A stretch of DNA of 64,000 bases. It comes from Hymenobacter sp. YC55. GTDB taxonomy: Bacteria; Bacteroidota; Bacteroidia; Cytophagales; Hymenobacteraceae. The stretch covers positions 2,542,001 to 2,606,000 of the forward strand of contig NZ_JARNTX010000001.1 of the NCBI RefSeq assembly GCF_029433095.1, given 5' to 3'. Shown one piece after another: positions 42,450 to 51,120 of this stretch (position 1 is its first letter; each line of letters starts with the position of its first letter). Made by a program: the position numbers and the translations under genes. The notes beneath the pieces were generated by a model that did no database searches, had not been told where the DNA came from, and saw only the letters and a list, made by a program, of their open reading frames with translations.

Positions 42450-45104
42450 TTAAAACTGGAATCCTAGGCGAACTACGGTCATGTTCTCGTTGCGCGAGAC
42501 GCCATACGTGCCCACCAATACAACCCGGCGGAATGGCTCGACCCACAAACCCCCACCATAACCGTTGTGCCAGGTGTCGGAATTCTCGTTGTCGATCCAC
42601 ACGCGGCCTACGTCGTGGAAGCCGAGCACGCCAATTTTGGCCGTTACCAGTATCGTGTTCAGTGTCCCTAAGTAGGCCCTGAATTCCACGTTGTTGTAGA
42701 AGCTGTTCTCGCCGGCAAAACGCGTACGGCGGTAGCCGCGCAGGTTGGAAAGACCACCGAGCGTGGCGGCTTGGTAGAACTCGTAGTCGCTGAAGTTGAG
42801 GGTGCCGCCCACGCGAGCTGCCAAGGTGATGCCAGGCGTAATGGAGGGCGTCCAGAACCCAGATGCCTCCGACGTGAGCTGCGACACGTTGGGCGCTTGG
42901 CTGTTCATGCCCCGCATGCTGGTGTAGTCGGTGCTCCACAACAAGCCTTTGGTGGGGCGCCAATCGTTGTTGCGCGTATCTACAATGTAGCCGGCCTTCA
43001 AGCCAGCGTAGTGCTTGGCCTCGAACATAGTGTTCAGGAGCCCGTTGGCCTCGGCCATTTGTTCAATAAACCGCCCCGGCGTCCGCTCCACCCGCACCCG
43101 CTGATAAATTGGGCCGGCATAGAACTGCTGCGGCCCTACCCGACGGCGCAACAAGGCCTGCAACGCCACATTGTTATAGCGCACCCGGTAGTAGCGGATG
43201 CCAGCGCCCTTGTTGAAGCTGGTTTCGTTGCCGAAGCCGAAGAAGTTGCGCACGTAGTTTGGGGCCTGCAAATCGGCCCGCACCAACAAATCGAGCTTTC
43301 CGGTTATGTGGTTGAAGTCGCCGGCGTAGCGGAAACTGTAGGCACCCGTACCGAGCGCCACGTTGGCTTGCAGGCGGTGTATCATCGCCCACGGCGCTTT
43401 GCGGAAGCCCGGCTGGCGTATTTCCACCCCGGCGCCGAGAAATAGGCCGTCGTCGGGGTTGTAAGCCCATGGCAAAAGCGGCCCCACGTACTTGTAGCGG
43501 AAGGCTTCGCGGTTGTAGTGGTTGACCAGCGAATCCGGGGACGTTCTGTTGCGGCTTTCGGCGCCAAGCTGCAAGTCGTTGCCGGTGGGCGTGTCGTACA
43601 ACACGGTGCGCCGGCCAAGGCCGGAAACGCGGGAATGGTCGATGAGCACGTCTTCGCCTTCGCCCCCCACCAAGCGGATGAGAGGGCTTTTGTCTACCTC
43701 CCCGCTTACTTCCATTTTGTCGCGGCCGCCGTATCCATACAACCGGATTTCTTGAGTTTCGTCGGTCAGAAAAGTACGCTCATACACCGGCTCGCCCGTT
43801 GGTGCGCCCCCGTTTGCCAGGGCATAGATCTTGACGCGCGTATGCTCGTTGTCTAGCCGCTCGACTTGAAAGTATTCGGGTTGGTTGCTGCCAGCCACAT
43901 CCACCTCGCGAGCCAGAAAGCGGTAGTATTTCTCGGCGTAGTTCGGCAAGGCATCCCGATTGGTTTTCAAGTTGGCCACGATAGTCGGGCCGGATAGCTG
44001 GTAGATGGAATCGGGTAGCTGGCGGAGAGCTTTTTCAATCACGTCATCGGTCAGGCGGGTTTGCAGCTCCTGCGCTACGGCTACCCACTCTTCTCGCGTG
44101 GCTTTGGTTAGGAAGGAACGGTCGAAATACCGGGCGCTGAACATGAAGGTGTTCACGTTGCGCATGGTCCCATCGAAGCCTTGCACCGCGGGCACGGCCC
44201 AATCCCGGCTTGCAAGGTTGGGCAGCAAACCCTGGTTGACAAAGAAGGCCTGGTCCCGGTCGCGGGGCACGGCGCGCAACAGCATGCCGCCGGTAGGCTG
44301 CGCGTAGGCCAGCCACCGCCACTGGTCTTCGTGCCGGTCGAAATCAGCCACCATCACATCGAATAGCCGGGCCCGTACCAGTTCGCGCTGATCAACTTGA
44401 TTTTTCGAGTCGGTGCGCAGGAGTTCCAGCACTTTGTCGGTGCTGTAGTTTTTTTCCAGCGCACTCCCCGTAAACGAGGCAGGCACCTGCGGGTCGCGCT
44501 CCTCTAAGATGGCCAGCGTATTGGCGAATATGGAGCGAAACTCGCCCAGTCGTTCGTCATCGGGCACATACACTAGTTCGGGGTTGGTGTGTCCAACTCC
44601 GGCAGCTTCGGCTAAGGTGGGGATGGTAAGCGCCGCATAGGGGTGCGCCGCTGACACTTGGTCCTGCACCACTTTGGCCGCCAGCGTATTGCGAAGCTCT
44701 TCGCTTAATACCTGCTCGGTGTTTTTCTCGATAGAGCGCAACACGTACTCGCGGCCATTTGCCGCCCGCATGCGCAACGACTTGGTTTGCTTGCCTCCCC
44801 CCTGCTTGAGCGGCTGCAATCCTCCCTGCGAAGTGCTAAGGTTGAGCACTGGCACCCGAACTTGCTTCTGCCACTCCTGCCGATAATTGCGGCCCAGGAG
44901 CATGGTTTTAAACTTACCCGCCTGATACTGCTGACTGGCTTTTACCATCACGCTCCCCTGCTCTTTGAACGGCGGCGGGCTCGGCTTGGCAGCTGGCGCC
45001 GGTAAGGCAGTGGTGGCAATGGGAGAAGAGCTGGCGGGAGTTTGGGCGTGGGCAGCGAAGATGGTTTCAACGCCGAGAACAGTGATAAGTAAAAGTGTCC
45101 GCAT
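42450..45104 (-). CDS. Outer-membrane D15-type barrel with kinase-like N-terminal half
   Basis: An 884-residue protein with a signal peptide (LLITVLGVETIFAAHA). About residues 530-884 form a BamA/D15-type 16-strand barrel: LGGLSNLRGYRRTRFAGEN is the conserved loop-6 (V/I)RG-(F/Y) region, and it ends in a C-terminal aromatic strand (VVRLGFQF). Residues about 100-420 look like a protein-kinase-like fold: YVLRSIEKN, a hinge-like ELVYVPDD, a catalytic-loop-like VADFDRHEDQWRW and a metal-loop-like PRDRDQAFF. That reading is inference from spacing. A homologous arrangement is not known to me. The gene follows the orphan HlyD-type gene upstream by 80 bases. Confidence 0.72.
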   Translation of the reverse strand: MRTLLLITVLGVETIFAAHAQTPASSSPIATTALPAPAAKPSPPPFKEQGSVMVKASQQYQAGKFKTMLLGRNYRQEWQKQVRVPVLNLSTSQGGLQPLKQGGGKQTKSLRMRAANGREYVLRSIEKNTEQVLSEELRNTLAAKVVQDQVSAAHPYAALTIPTLAEAAGVGHTNPELVYVPDDERLGEFRSIFANTLAILEERDPQVPASFTGSALEKNYSTDKVLELLRTDSKNQVDQRELVRARLFDVMVADFDRHEDQWRWLAYAQPTGGMLLRAVPRDRDQAFFVNQGLLPNLASRDWAVPAVQGFDGTMRNVNTFMFSARYFDRSFLTKATREEWVAVAQELQTRLTDDVIEKALRQLPDSIYQLSGPTIVANLKTNRDALPNYAEKYYRFLAREVDVAGSNQPEYFQVERLDNEHTRVKIYALANGGAPTGEPVYERTFLTDETQEIRLYGYGGRDKMEVSGEVDKSPLIRLVGGEGEDVLIDHSRVSGLGRRTVLYDTPTGNDLQLGAESRNRTSPDSLVNHYNREAFRYKYVGPLLPWAYNPDDGLFLGAGVEIRQPGFRKAPWAMIHRLQANVALGTGAYSFRYAGDFNHITGKLDLLVRADLQAPNYVRNFFGFGNETSFNKGAGIRYYRVRYNNVALQALLRRRVGPQQFYAGPIYQRVRVERTPGRFIEQMAEANGLLNTMFEAKHYAGLKAGYIVDTRNNDWRPTKGLLWSTDYTSMRGMNSQAPNVSQLTSEASGFWTPSITPGITLAARVGGTLNFSDYEFYQAATLGGLSNLRGYRRTRFAGENSFYNNVEFRAYLGTLNTILVTAKIGVLGFHDVGRVWIDNENSDTWHNGYGGGLWVEPFRRVVLVGTYGVSRNENMTVVRLGFQF

Positions 45105-45184
45105 CAGTTGCAGGGTTTACAATGGAAGCATGATTCTCTCTAGCAGATTCGCTACATAAAATAGCTAGCGTAGTGGTCGCCGCT

Positions 45185-45871
45185 TCACCGTTTGGCCACG
45201 GACGCCGGCAGGTGGCGGGCACTCCACGAAACGCTGGCGTGCATCAGGGGCCTGATTAAGGGAGCAACAGCGTTTCGCACGGTGACTATCACCACCGTTT
45301 TCGGTTGCGGATGCAGCTGCCGGTCGATGCGCTCCACTAGGCCGGTGAAGGTGCGCCCGGGCATTTCCGCCACGCGAACCACTACCGGGTCGCAGACCTT
45401 GATGGAACGCCCGACCTGCGACGACACCACCAGGGGTACTTTCACGTGCGACACGTCCTGCAGCATGGCCACGTGCATGCCTGCCCGCACCCGATTGCCA
45501 ACCGCCACGTTTCTTTTTACCAAGAACCCGGCGTGAGGAGCCAATAGGTAATTGCGGTTGAACTCAGTGGAATACGAGTTGCTTTCCAGGAATTTCAGCA
45601 GAATTTGCCTGCCCCGCACGTAGTCGCCGTCGGCAAAGAACACTTCCCTCACCCAGCCGTGCCCCGGCGCCACCAAAGGCGAGGTTGCAATGGCTTCCAC
45701 GGTACCCTTGGCAGTTACAGAATTGCTGGTTGTCTTGTAGCCAGCTACTTGCTGAAGCGGTAAGCGGGGCGTAACAGAGGTAGTGCGGTGCTGAGCCCTC
45801 AACGAATACGCCAAGGTATTACTGAACAAAACACCCGTAATAAATAAGGGAGAGAGGAAAAGTAGACCCAT
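45185..45871 (-). CDS. Orphan HlyD/RND-type periplasmic adaptor-like protein
   Basis: A 228-residue protein with an N-terminal membrane anchor or signal (FLSPLFITGVLFSNTLAYSL). KGTVEAIATSPLVAPGHGWV and LLAPHAGFLVKRNVAVGNRV are lipoyl-like half-motifs of membrane-fusion proteins; VCDPVVVRVAEMPGRTFTG is the beta-barrel part. The length is short for the family because no coiled-coil hairpin separates the lipoyl halves. No inner-membrane pump is nearby. It is upstream of, and co-oriented with, the D15-type protein and may be in its transcript. Confidence 0.65.
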   Translation of the reverse strand: MGLLFLSPLFITGVLFSNTLAYSLRAQHRTTSVTPRLPLQQVAGYKTTSNSVTAKGTVEAIATSPLVAPGHGWVREVFFADGDYVRGRQILLKFLESNSYSTEFNRNYLLAPHAGFLVKRNVAVGNRVRAGMHVAMLQDVSHVKVPLVVSSQVGRSIKVCDPVVVRVAEMPGRTFTGLVERIDRQLHPQPKTVVIVTVRNAVAPLIRPLMHASVSWSARHLPASVAKR

Positions 45872-46206
45872 AAGATCCTCGATTAGGTATGCAGAAAACC
45901 ATCATCACAGCCAGCAACAGCTTTTTCGCGCACTTTCCCGGCGCATTCTCTAGAGATGCGCTGCTAGTGGTTGGCAGGAATAGTGCAGGCACCGCAGCTA
46001 CAGTTGCGCTTGAGTGCACAGGAGAATATCTTTAAATGAAGATACTTATTATCTAATTTTATATCAAATAATTACCACATAAAAAGTCAACCTTTCTTCG
46101 TGGAACACGTAACAGCGCAGCTTGCTAGAAAAGCAAGCGCTGCAACTACATAGCATTGTACCGTGCAAGCTGCAACTACGCAAGCAGTTCAACTATAGCA
46201 TGTTAC

Positions 46207-46317
46207 TTATTGATGGGCATGGTACCAGAGTGCCACAATTAACCCAACGCCAGCTACAACTGCCATTAGCACATACATAACCCGGTTCTGGCGAGGTTCT
46301 ATTTCGTTCTGTTTCAT
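46207..46317 (-). CDS. 36-residue single-helix membrane peptide
   Basis: An ATG-started frame on the minus strand: MKQNEIEPRQNRV, then a hydrophobic stretch (VMYVLMAVVAGVGLIVALWY) and the end HAHQ, then TAA. A polar N-terminus, one clean transmembrane helix and a short tail are the shape of a genuine small membrane protein; these are common in Bacteroidota but often missed. It is under the usual length limits for gene finders. No family is recognised and expression is unproven. Confidence 0.45.
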   Translation of the reverse strand: MKQNEIEPRQNRVMYVLMAVVAGVGLIVALWYHAHQ

Positions 46318-46561
46318 AACTGCTAGGCAACCAAGCTTATCGTGGGCATAACGCGGTTTCAGCTTTTGGGGTTAATTGAAACGTGTAACGAAATTGATTT
46401 CTTTTTGCCCTGCATTCTATAGCAAGTTTCCAAACTAGCAGGCCTGTTTGCTTTACTAACTAGGCCGCCAACACTGTGCCCGTCGATAGAGCGTACATGT
46501 GGCCTGTCGTGACGAAGCGAAGAGGCTTGACTAGCAGGCAGAGGGTAAAGCAACTACGCGC

Positions 46562-46569
46562 TACCTTTG
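46562..46569 (+). promoter_or_regulatory. -7 element TACCTTTG four bases before the GTG start
   Basis: A perfect TAnnTTTG ending four bases before the GTG at 46574 of the lipoprotein-Sco1-cytochrome operon. It predicts a leaderless or nearly leaderless message. Confidence 0.55.
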
Positions 46570-46573
46570 CGGC

Positions 46574-46999
46574 GTGAAAAAGCTTTGTTTGTTACTCCTA
46601 TTGCCGTTGCTTGCCGGATTGCCCGCCTGCCTTTCGTTGCAGAGCGACGAGCAAAAAGCCGAGGCTGCCGAAAAAGCCATGCTGGCCAAGCACGACGAGT
46701 TAATGGCCCAAATGGACCAGTTGACCATCCTGCGGCAGCAACTCCAAAAAACGCCCGGCCCCGATACAGTAGCCGCCGGCCGCCAGCGCCGCGCCCTCCT
46801 CGCCGCCGATGCTGCCATGATGGACTGGATGCACCGCTACCGCAAACCCGCCGACACCGTAGCCCTAACTCGGCGCCTCGATTACTTTGCATCCCAACAG
46901 AAAAAAATCGATTCGGTGGCGGGCCTGTTTCGCACTAGTATCGACTCGGCGCGGTTATTAGTACAGACCGCGGGAACCCCCACATCTTCCGCTCAATAA
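46574..46999 (+). CDS. Small helical lipoprotein, first gene of the Sco1 operon
   Basis: A 141-residue protein with a GTG start, signal peptide MKKLCLLLLLPLLAGLPA and lipobox Cys (LPAC, Cys19). The mature part is charged and helical (EQKAEAAEKAMLAKHDEL, LTILRQQLQKTP), so a coiled-coil periplasmic lipoprotein. No family recognised. It is followed by the Sco1 gene after four bases, so the two and the cytochrome gene form an operon. Confidence 0.7.
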   Translation: MKKLCLLLLLPLLAGLPACLSLQSDEQKAEAAEKAMLAKHDELMAQMDQLTILRQQLQKTPGPDTVAAGRQRRALLAADAAMMDWMHRYRKPADTVALTRRLDYFASQQKKIDSVAGLFRTSIDSARLLVQTAGTPTSSAQ

Positions 47000-47003
47000 C
47001 GCA

Positions 47004-47690
47004 ATGCTGTTTTCTTTTTCGCGCACGCAGGCTGCCTTACTAACTCTGCTGACGGCTTTTAGCCTTGGCTTGTTTAGCTGCTCCAACACCCCTACCACAG
47101 CCAACGAGGAGCGCCTGCCCGTGCTGGGCATCAAGCACTCCGCTCCTACCAGCCCCTCCGATACGCTGCCCGATCTGGTGCCCAATTTCACGCTCACCAA
47201 CCAAGAGGGGCAAACGATTACCAACCAAACCTTTGCCGGCAAGGTCTACATCACCGACTTCTTCTTTGCCACTTGCCCGAGCATCTGCCCCAAGATGCAA
47301 AGTGAGTTGCTGCGCGTATACGAGGCCAACAAGAACAACCCCAACGTGCTGTTCCTGAGCCACACCATCGACCCTGCCCACGACTCGATTCCAGTGCTGC
47401 GCGACTATGCCGAGCGCCTAGGCATCAAGGACGCCTCGCGCTGGCACTTCGCCACCGCGGCGCACGACACCATTTTTGCGCTGGCCCGCGCCTACATGAC
47501 CGGGGCGGAAGTAGATAAAGGCGTAGCCGGTGGCTATGCGCACAGCGGCACGTTTGCCCTGGTCGATTCCAAGCGCCGGGTGCGTGGCGTGTACGACGGC
47601 ATGGAAAAAACGCAGGTTGATCAGCTCATCCACGACTTGCCGATCCTACTGAAGGAAGAAGCCGAAAACCGGCAAACGGCGGCCAAATGA
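47004..47690 (+). CDS. Sco1/SenC-family copper chaperone lipoprotein
   Basis: A 228-residue protein. The N-terminus has a signal and a lipobox-like LFSCSN. The thioredoxin fold has FFFATCPSICPKM near residue 91, with the CxxxC copper ligands, and the third ligand His near residue 179 in YAHSGTF. The set (C-x3-C plus distal His) is the Sco1 copper site. It delivers copper to, or reduces, the CuA site of cytochrome c oxidase or related oxidases; no oxidase gene is in the window. It overlaps the next gene by four bases (ATGA). Confidence 0.92.
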   Translation: MLFSFSRTQAALLTLLTAFSLGLFSCSNTPTTANEERLPVLGIKHSAPTSPSDTLPDLVPNFTLTNQEGQTITNQTFAGKVYITDFFFATCPSICPKMQSELLRVYEANKNNPNVLFLSHTIDPAHDSIPVLRDYAERLGIKDASRWHFATAAHDTIFALARAYMTGAEVDKGVAGGYAHSGTFALVDSKRRVRGVYDGMEKTQVDQLIHDLPILLKEEAENRQTAAK

Positions 47691-48127
47691 GCAAGCCATT
47701 GCCCTTGTTGCTTCGTCTGAGTGCCGTGCTGGCAACCGGACTACTGTTTGCGGTGGGCACCACGGGCTGCTTTTCCAACAAGCAAAACGAGGGCGCTCAG
47801 CTCTACCAAACACACTGCTCTAGCTGCCACGGCGAGCAAGGCCAGGGCCTGCGCCGGCTCATCCCGCCCGTAGCCGCCTCCGACTACGTAGCCAACTACC
47901 GCTCCTACCTGCCCTGCCTGCTTCGCAACGGCATGCGGGGGCCGGTGGTAGTCAATGGCATCGAATACAACCAAGTGATGCCGGGCCACAAAAATGACCT
48001 GACCGACGCGGAAATCACCAACCTGCTCAACTTCGTGCAGCAGAGCTGGGGCAATGAAAACGAACCCTATACCATCCGGGAAGTAACGGAACTGTTGGGC
48101 CCCTGCCATGGCAGCATTATCCGCTAG
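47687..48127 (+). CDS. Cytochrome c lipoprotein
   Basis: A 146-residue protein with a signal peptide and lipobox TTGC, so a membrane-anchored periplasmic protein. HCSSCHGEQGQG binds one c-type haem, and the sixth ligand is probably Met in YNQVMPGH. The ATG overlaps the Sco1 stop, showing translational coupling. It likely carries electrons to or from an oxidase whose copper site the Sco1 protein serves; that is inferred from the operon. Confidence 0.9.
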   Translation: MSKPLPLLLRLSAVLATGLLFAVGTTGCFSNKQNEGAQLYQTHCSSCHGEQGQGLRRLIPPVAASDYVANYRSYLPCLLRNGMRGPVVVNGIEYNQVMPGHKNDLTDAEITNLLNFVQQSWGNENEPYTIREVTELLGPCHGSIIR

Positions 48128-48373
48128 CAACTAACCCTCTAAAAAACTGCTAGTCAAAGAGGTAAGCTTATCCATAACGTGAACTGCCGCCGCTCGTTAC
48201 TAGGTGATGGGGCGGCAATTTCGCTGGTTGGTGTGTGCGTTCTGGTTCGGCAGCAGCCGATTGGTAGTCAGAAGTTTACTACTCCATCTTGTTTTCAGCA
48301 CACTTTGGGCCTGCTGCGGCTATGCATCTTCCCACAATCTTAAGTAGCTTGCACCTTCACTTTTCGAATTTAT

Positions 48374-49327
48374 ATGGGTCTGTTTGATTTCCTGAAAAAG
48401 AAGCCTGAAACGCCAACTACTCCCCCGGCCGCGGCTCCTGATGCTACTACTCCTGCCCCCGCTCCTACCGGTCCTCGCTATAAGGGAGCCAACTATACGC
48501 TACCTACCCCCGAGCAGCAGGCCCCACCTATACCCCCTATGCCGCTCATTCCGGAGCCGGCTTACGGGCAGCCGCCCCAACCCAATTTCCCCTACCCGCC
48601 AACCAACGTGCTTGAGGAACTGTTGATGCGCGCCGCCAACGAGCCCAACATTCGCCCGGCCTTCTATCAGGCGCTGCTCCACGAAGATGTGCTGGCCGTG
48701 ACCCTGCCCAAAGAAGGCGATGCGGGTGGCGAGGTGCCCCTCACGCCCGGCATGGAAATTCAGCTGCAAGTACTAAATGACGGTAAGATTCCGCTGTTCA
48801 CGTCGGTGGAGCGCATATTTGAAGGCGGTCTAGCTCCCGAGGGCATCTCCTACATCCGGGTACGGGGCCAAGACCTACTCCAGATGGTACAGGCCACCGA
48901 CTGCGTGCTAAACCCATTCTCGGCGTCTGGCAAGCTGCTTACCACTCAGGAAATGCAAGACCTACTCGCCAGCGACTTGATGGCGCCGCCTGCCGATGGT
49001 CCGGGTCAGGTACCCGTGCAGATAGGTCCACCCGCTGAGCCGCCAACCGCCCTACTCGATGCCCTGCGTGAGTACTGCGCTACGCGCCCATTCATCGAGC
49101 AAGCCTACCTAGCCGAACTCCGCATTGAAAATAGCGAGGAGCCACCCCGCGTCCTGCTTGCCTTCCTCACCGACGACCAGCAAGCTGATTTCTTGCAGGA
49201 ACTAGGCCCCGTGATGGAAGGCCGCATCGAAGGCTATCAGTTTGTGGACATGATGGTGCTGAACCCAGCTGCCGACGAGCCCCTCAACCAGTACTTCAAT
49301 CAGCAAGAGCCCTTCTATCAAAGATAA
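48374..49327 (+). CDS. SseB-family protein with proline-rich N-terminus
   Basis: A 317-residue soluble protein. After MGLFDFLKKKPET, about 70 residues are Pro/Ala/Thr-rich. Then comes an SseB-N domain (LEELLMRAANEPNIRPAFYQ, DGKIPLFTSVERIFEGG, YIRVRGQDLLQM, LNPFSASGKLLT) and an SseB-C domain (PTALLDALREYCATRPFIEQ, RVLLAFLTDDQQ). SseB is linked to serine sensitivity in E. coli; the actual biochemical role is unknown. It has its own terminator. Confidence 0.85.
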   Translation: MGLFDFLKKKPETPTTPPAAAPDATTPAPAPTGPRYKGANYTLPTPEQQAPPIPPMPLIPEPAYGQPPQPNFPYPPTNVLEELLMRAANEPNIRPAFYQALLHEDVLAVTLPKEGDAGGEVPLTPGMEIQLQVLNDGKIPLFTSVERIFEGGLAPEGISYIRVRGQDLLQMVQATDCVLNPFSASGKLLTTQEMQDLLASDLMAPPADGPGQVPVQIGPPAEPPTALLDALREYCATRPFIEQAYLAELRIENSEEPPRVLLAFLTDDQQADFLQELGPVMEGRIEGYQFVDMMVLNPAADEPLNQYFNQQEPFYQR

Positions 49328-49385
49328 AGTGGCGTAGTAAGGCAACGCATTGTTGGTGCGTAGGTACCCGGCGCTCAACCCACTG

Positions 49386-49431
49386 AAAGCAACCAGCCCT
49401 TGACGCACGTGCGTCAAGGGCTGGTTGCTTT
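49386..49431. terminator. Perfect 46-base palindrome, bidirectional terminator
   Basis: The 23-base arms begin AAAGCAACCAGCCCTTGACG and meet at GCACGTGC with no loop or mismatch. It lies between the converging SseB-like and DUF2062 genes. Confidence 0.85.
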
Positions 49432-49475
49432 TCAAACTGTGGGTGGACTGCACAACTTGCTTTTAGTGAAATAGC

Positions 49476-50015
49476 TTACAGCTCCACAGCTTCCGTCTTT
49501 TTGGCCTGCCTCGCTAGCAGCCACCGAAACAGTGGCCTCAGGCCAAAATTCAATAAGAGCCCAACCGGTACGGCGGCCACCGCCCAGATAATCATGGCAC
49601 CGGCGCACGCATGCCAGAGCAAGTGCACCGCCTCGCGCCAGTTGTTGGCAATCAGGTGCTCTAACTGCGTTAAACTTAAATCAGGGCTCGTACTGTCGCC
49701 GAGTAACTGAGCACCGAGGCGCATCAGGGGGATGATCAGCAGCAGTTGCACTGGACTGAGCAAGTGGCTGACCAGTAGCAGCGCCGCTACGTTCAGGCGG
49801 AGACGCACGGCAGTTGCAGTGCACATGAGAGTCGTGATACCCATCACGGGCACTAACCCAAAAACAACGCCAAGCGCCACCGTCAGCGACAACTGCTTGG
49901 GTGTAAGACCCTGCTTGAGAATGTTAAGTACGGGCTCGACCACGCGCCGACGCCACCAGCTAGGCTGAGCAGGCGGCCGCGGGGGCAACGAAACGGGCGG
50001 AGTGGAAGAAGACAC
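49476..50015 (-). CDS. DUF2062 membrane protein
   Basis: A 179-residue protein if the GTG at 50015 is the start; a TTG at 50054 lies further upstream and no ATG is available. LTPKQLSLTVALGVVFGLVP, VMGITTLMCTATAVRLRLNV and LLLIIPLMRLGAQL are the DUF2062 landmarks (three or four transmembrane helices, G-x-x-x-G-x-x-P motif). A TAGTTTTC about six bases from the GTG, on the minus strand, resembles the -7 element and supports this start. Function unknown; relatives occur beside glycosyltransferases. Confidence 0.72.
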   Translation of the reverse strand: MSSSTPPVSLPPRPPAQPSWWRRRVVEPVLNILKQGLTPKQLSLTVALGVVFGLVPVMGITTLMCTATAVRLRLNVAALLLVSHLLSPVQLLLIIPLMRLGAQLLGDSTSPDLSLTQLEHLIANNWREAVHLLWHACAGAMIIWAVAAVPVGLLLNFGLRPLFRWLLARQAKKTEAVEL

Positions 50016-50114
50016 AGACAAGCAGAAAACTAAGATGCGAAGGAAACAGAGCAACGGCGTTATCTTCGCACATTGCGCTGTCGGCCGTTACGCCGCAACT
50101 AGTACGCAAGGCTG

Positions 50115-51050
50115 ATGACAAAAGTACACGGGCCGCACCCTACCCGGGGCCAGAATCTTACAACTATCCTAATTTTGCTCCGGCGTGCTGCCCGCGAGCT
50201 AGTTGCAAATGACCCGTTACGCCTGGGTGCTGCCACGGCCTTTTTCACCACGTTCGCTCTGCCGCCCATCGTACTTATTCTGGTACAGGTACTAGGCTCG
50301 GTCTATTCCACTTCGGCGGTGCGGGCAATGCTGCTTTCCAAGCTCTCCAACTTGCTCGGCTCTTCTGCCGCCGAGCTCGTGGACCAGATTCTGCAGAACG
50401 TAACCAACGTGCAGCGCAGCCGCCTCGTCACCTGGCTCGGCTTTATCTTTCTAATCTTTATTGCTACCACGCTCTTCGTCGTGATTCAGCACTCGCTCAA
50501 CCAGCTCTGGCAGATTCGGCCGCGGCGCGGGGGCGGCCGCTTCGACAAAGCGTTGCACGAGCGGGCCCGCTCTTTGGGAGTGCTCGTAGCTACTGGCCTG
50601 CTCTCGTTGCTCACCTTCCTGACCGACGCCGTTATTGCTTTCGTAACCGACTACATCCGCGACTTCGACACCAACGTGGGTTACTACCTGTTCATCGGTA
50701 TCAGTCAGCTCACGTCCCTCTTGATTCTGGCGGCTTGGTTTGGCGTAACGTTCCGCAACCTGAGCAGCGCCAAGGTACCGTGGCGAGCCGTAATCCGAGG
50801 TGCGGCTCTTACCGCCATCCTCATCGACTTAGGCGAATTTGTGTTGGGCAGGTTGCTAGTACAAAGCAATTTAGGCCCGATCTATGGCGCTGCCTCCAGC
50901 ATCGTGCTGGTGTTGCTGTTCGTGTTCTACTCGGCTATGATTTTCTACTTCGGCGCTTGTTTCACCAAAGCCTATGCGCACTACGCTGGCATCGATATCA
51001 AGCCCAAGAAATCCGCTGTGCGGTATCGGCTGGTTGATATCGAAGAGTAA
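50115..51050 (+). CDS. YihY/BrkB-family inner-membrane protein
   Basis: A 311-residue protein with about six helices. LRLGAATAFFTTFALPPIVL, TTLFVVIQHSLNQLWQIRP and GAASSIVLVLLFVFYSAMIF match the YihY (virulence factor BrkB) family: the S-x-x-L-N-x-x-W segment is the main signature. The molecular role is unknown; it is widely conserved and not a ribonuclease despite older annotation. It is divergent from the DUF2062 gene and converges on the copper-protein gene. Confidence 0.9.
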   Translation: MTKVHGPHPTRGQNLTTILILLRRAARELVANDPLRLGAATAFFTTFALPPIVLILVQVLGSVYSTSAVRAMLLSKLSNLLGSSAAELVDQILQNVTNVQRSRLVTWLGFIFLIFIATTLFVVIQHSLNQLWQIRPRRGGGRFDKALHERARSLGVLVATGLLSLLTFLTDAVIAFVTDYIRDFDTNVGYYLFIGISQLTSLLILAAWFGVTFRNLSSAKVPWRAVIRGAALTAILIDLGEFVLGRLLVQSNLGPIYGAASSIVLVLLFVFYSAMIFYFGACFTKAYAHYAGIDIKPKKSAVRYRLVDIEE

Positions 51051-51120
51051 CTGAGTAGCAGAGCAACTGAACAAGTGTTCTATATATAAAGCATTACAGA
51101 TCATTCAGTTATTCCGCAGC

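Larger units (their letters stand above)
45872..46573. other. Intergenic region with one likely small ORF
   Basis: About 700 bases, with no long frame. It contains the 36-codon reading frame at 46207-46317 (annotated separately), repeated GCTTGC/GCAAGC words near 46111-46180 that can pair in small hairpins, and the promoter of the 46574 operon at its end. Confidence 0.5.
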
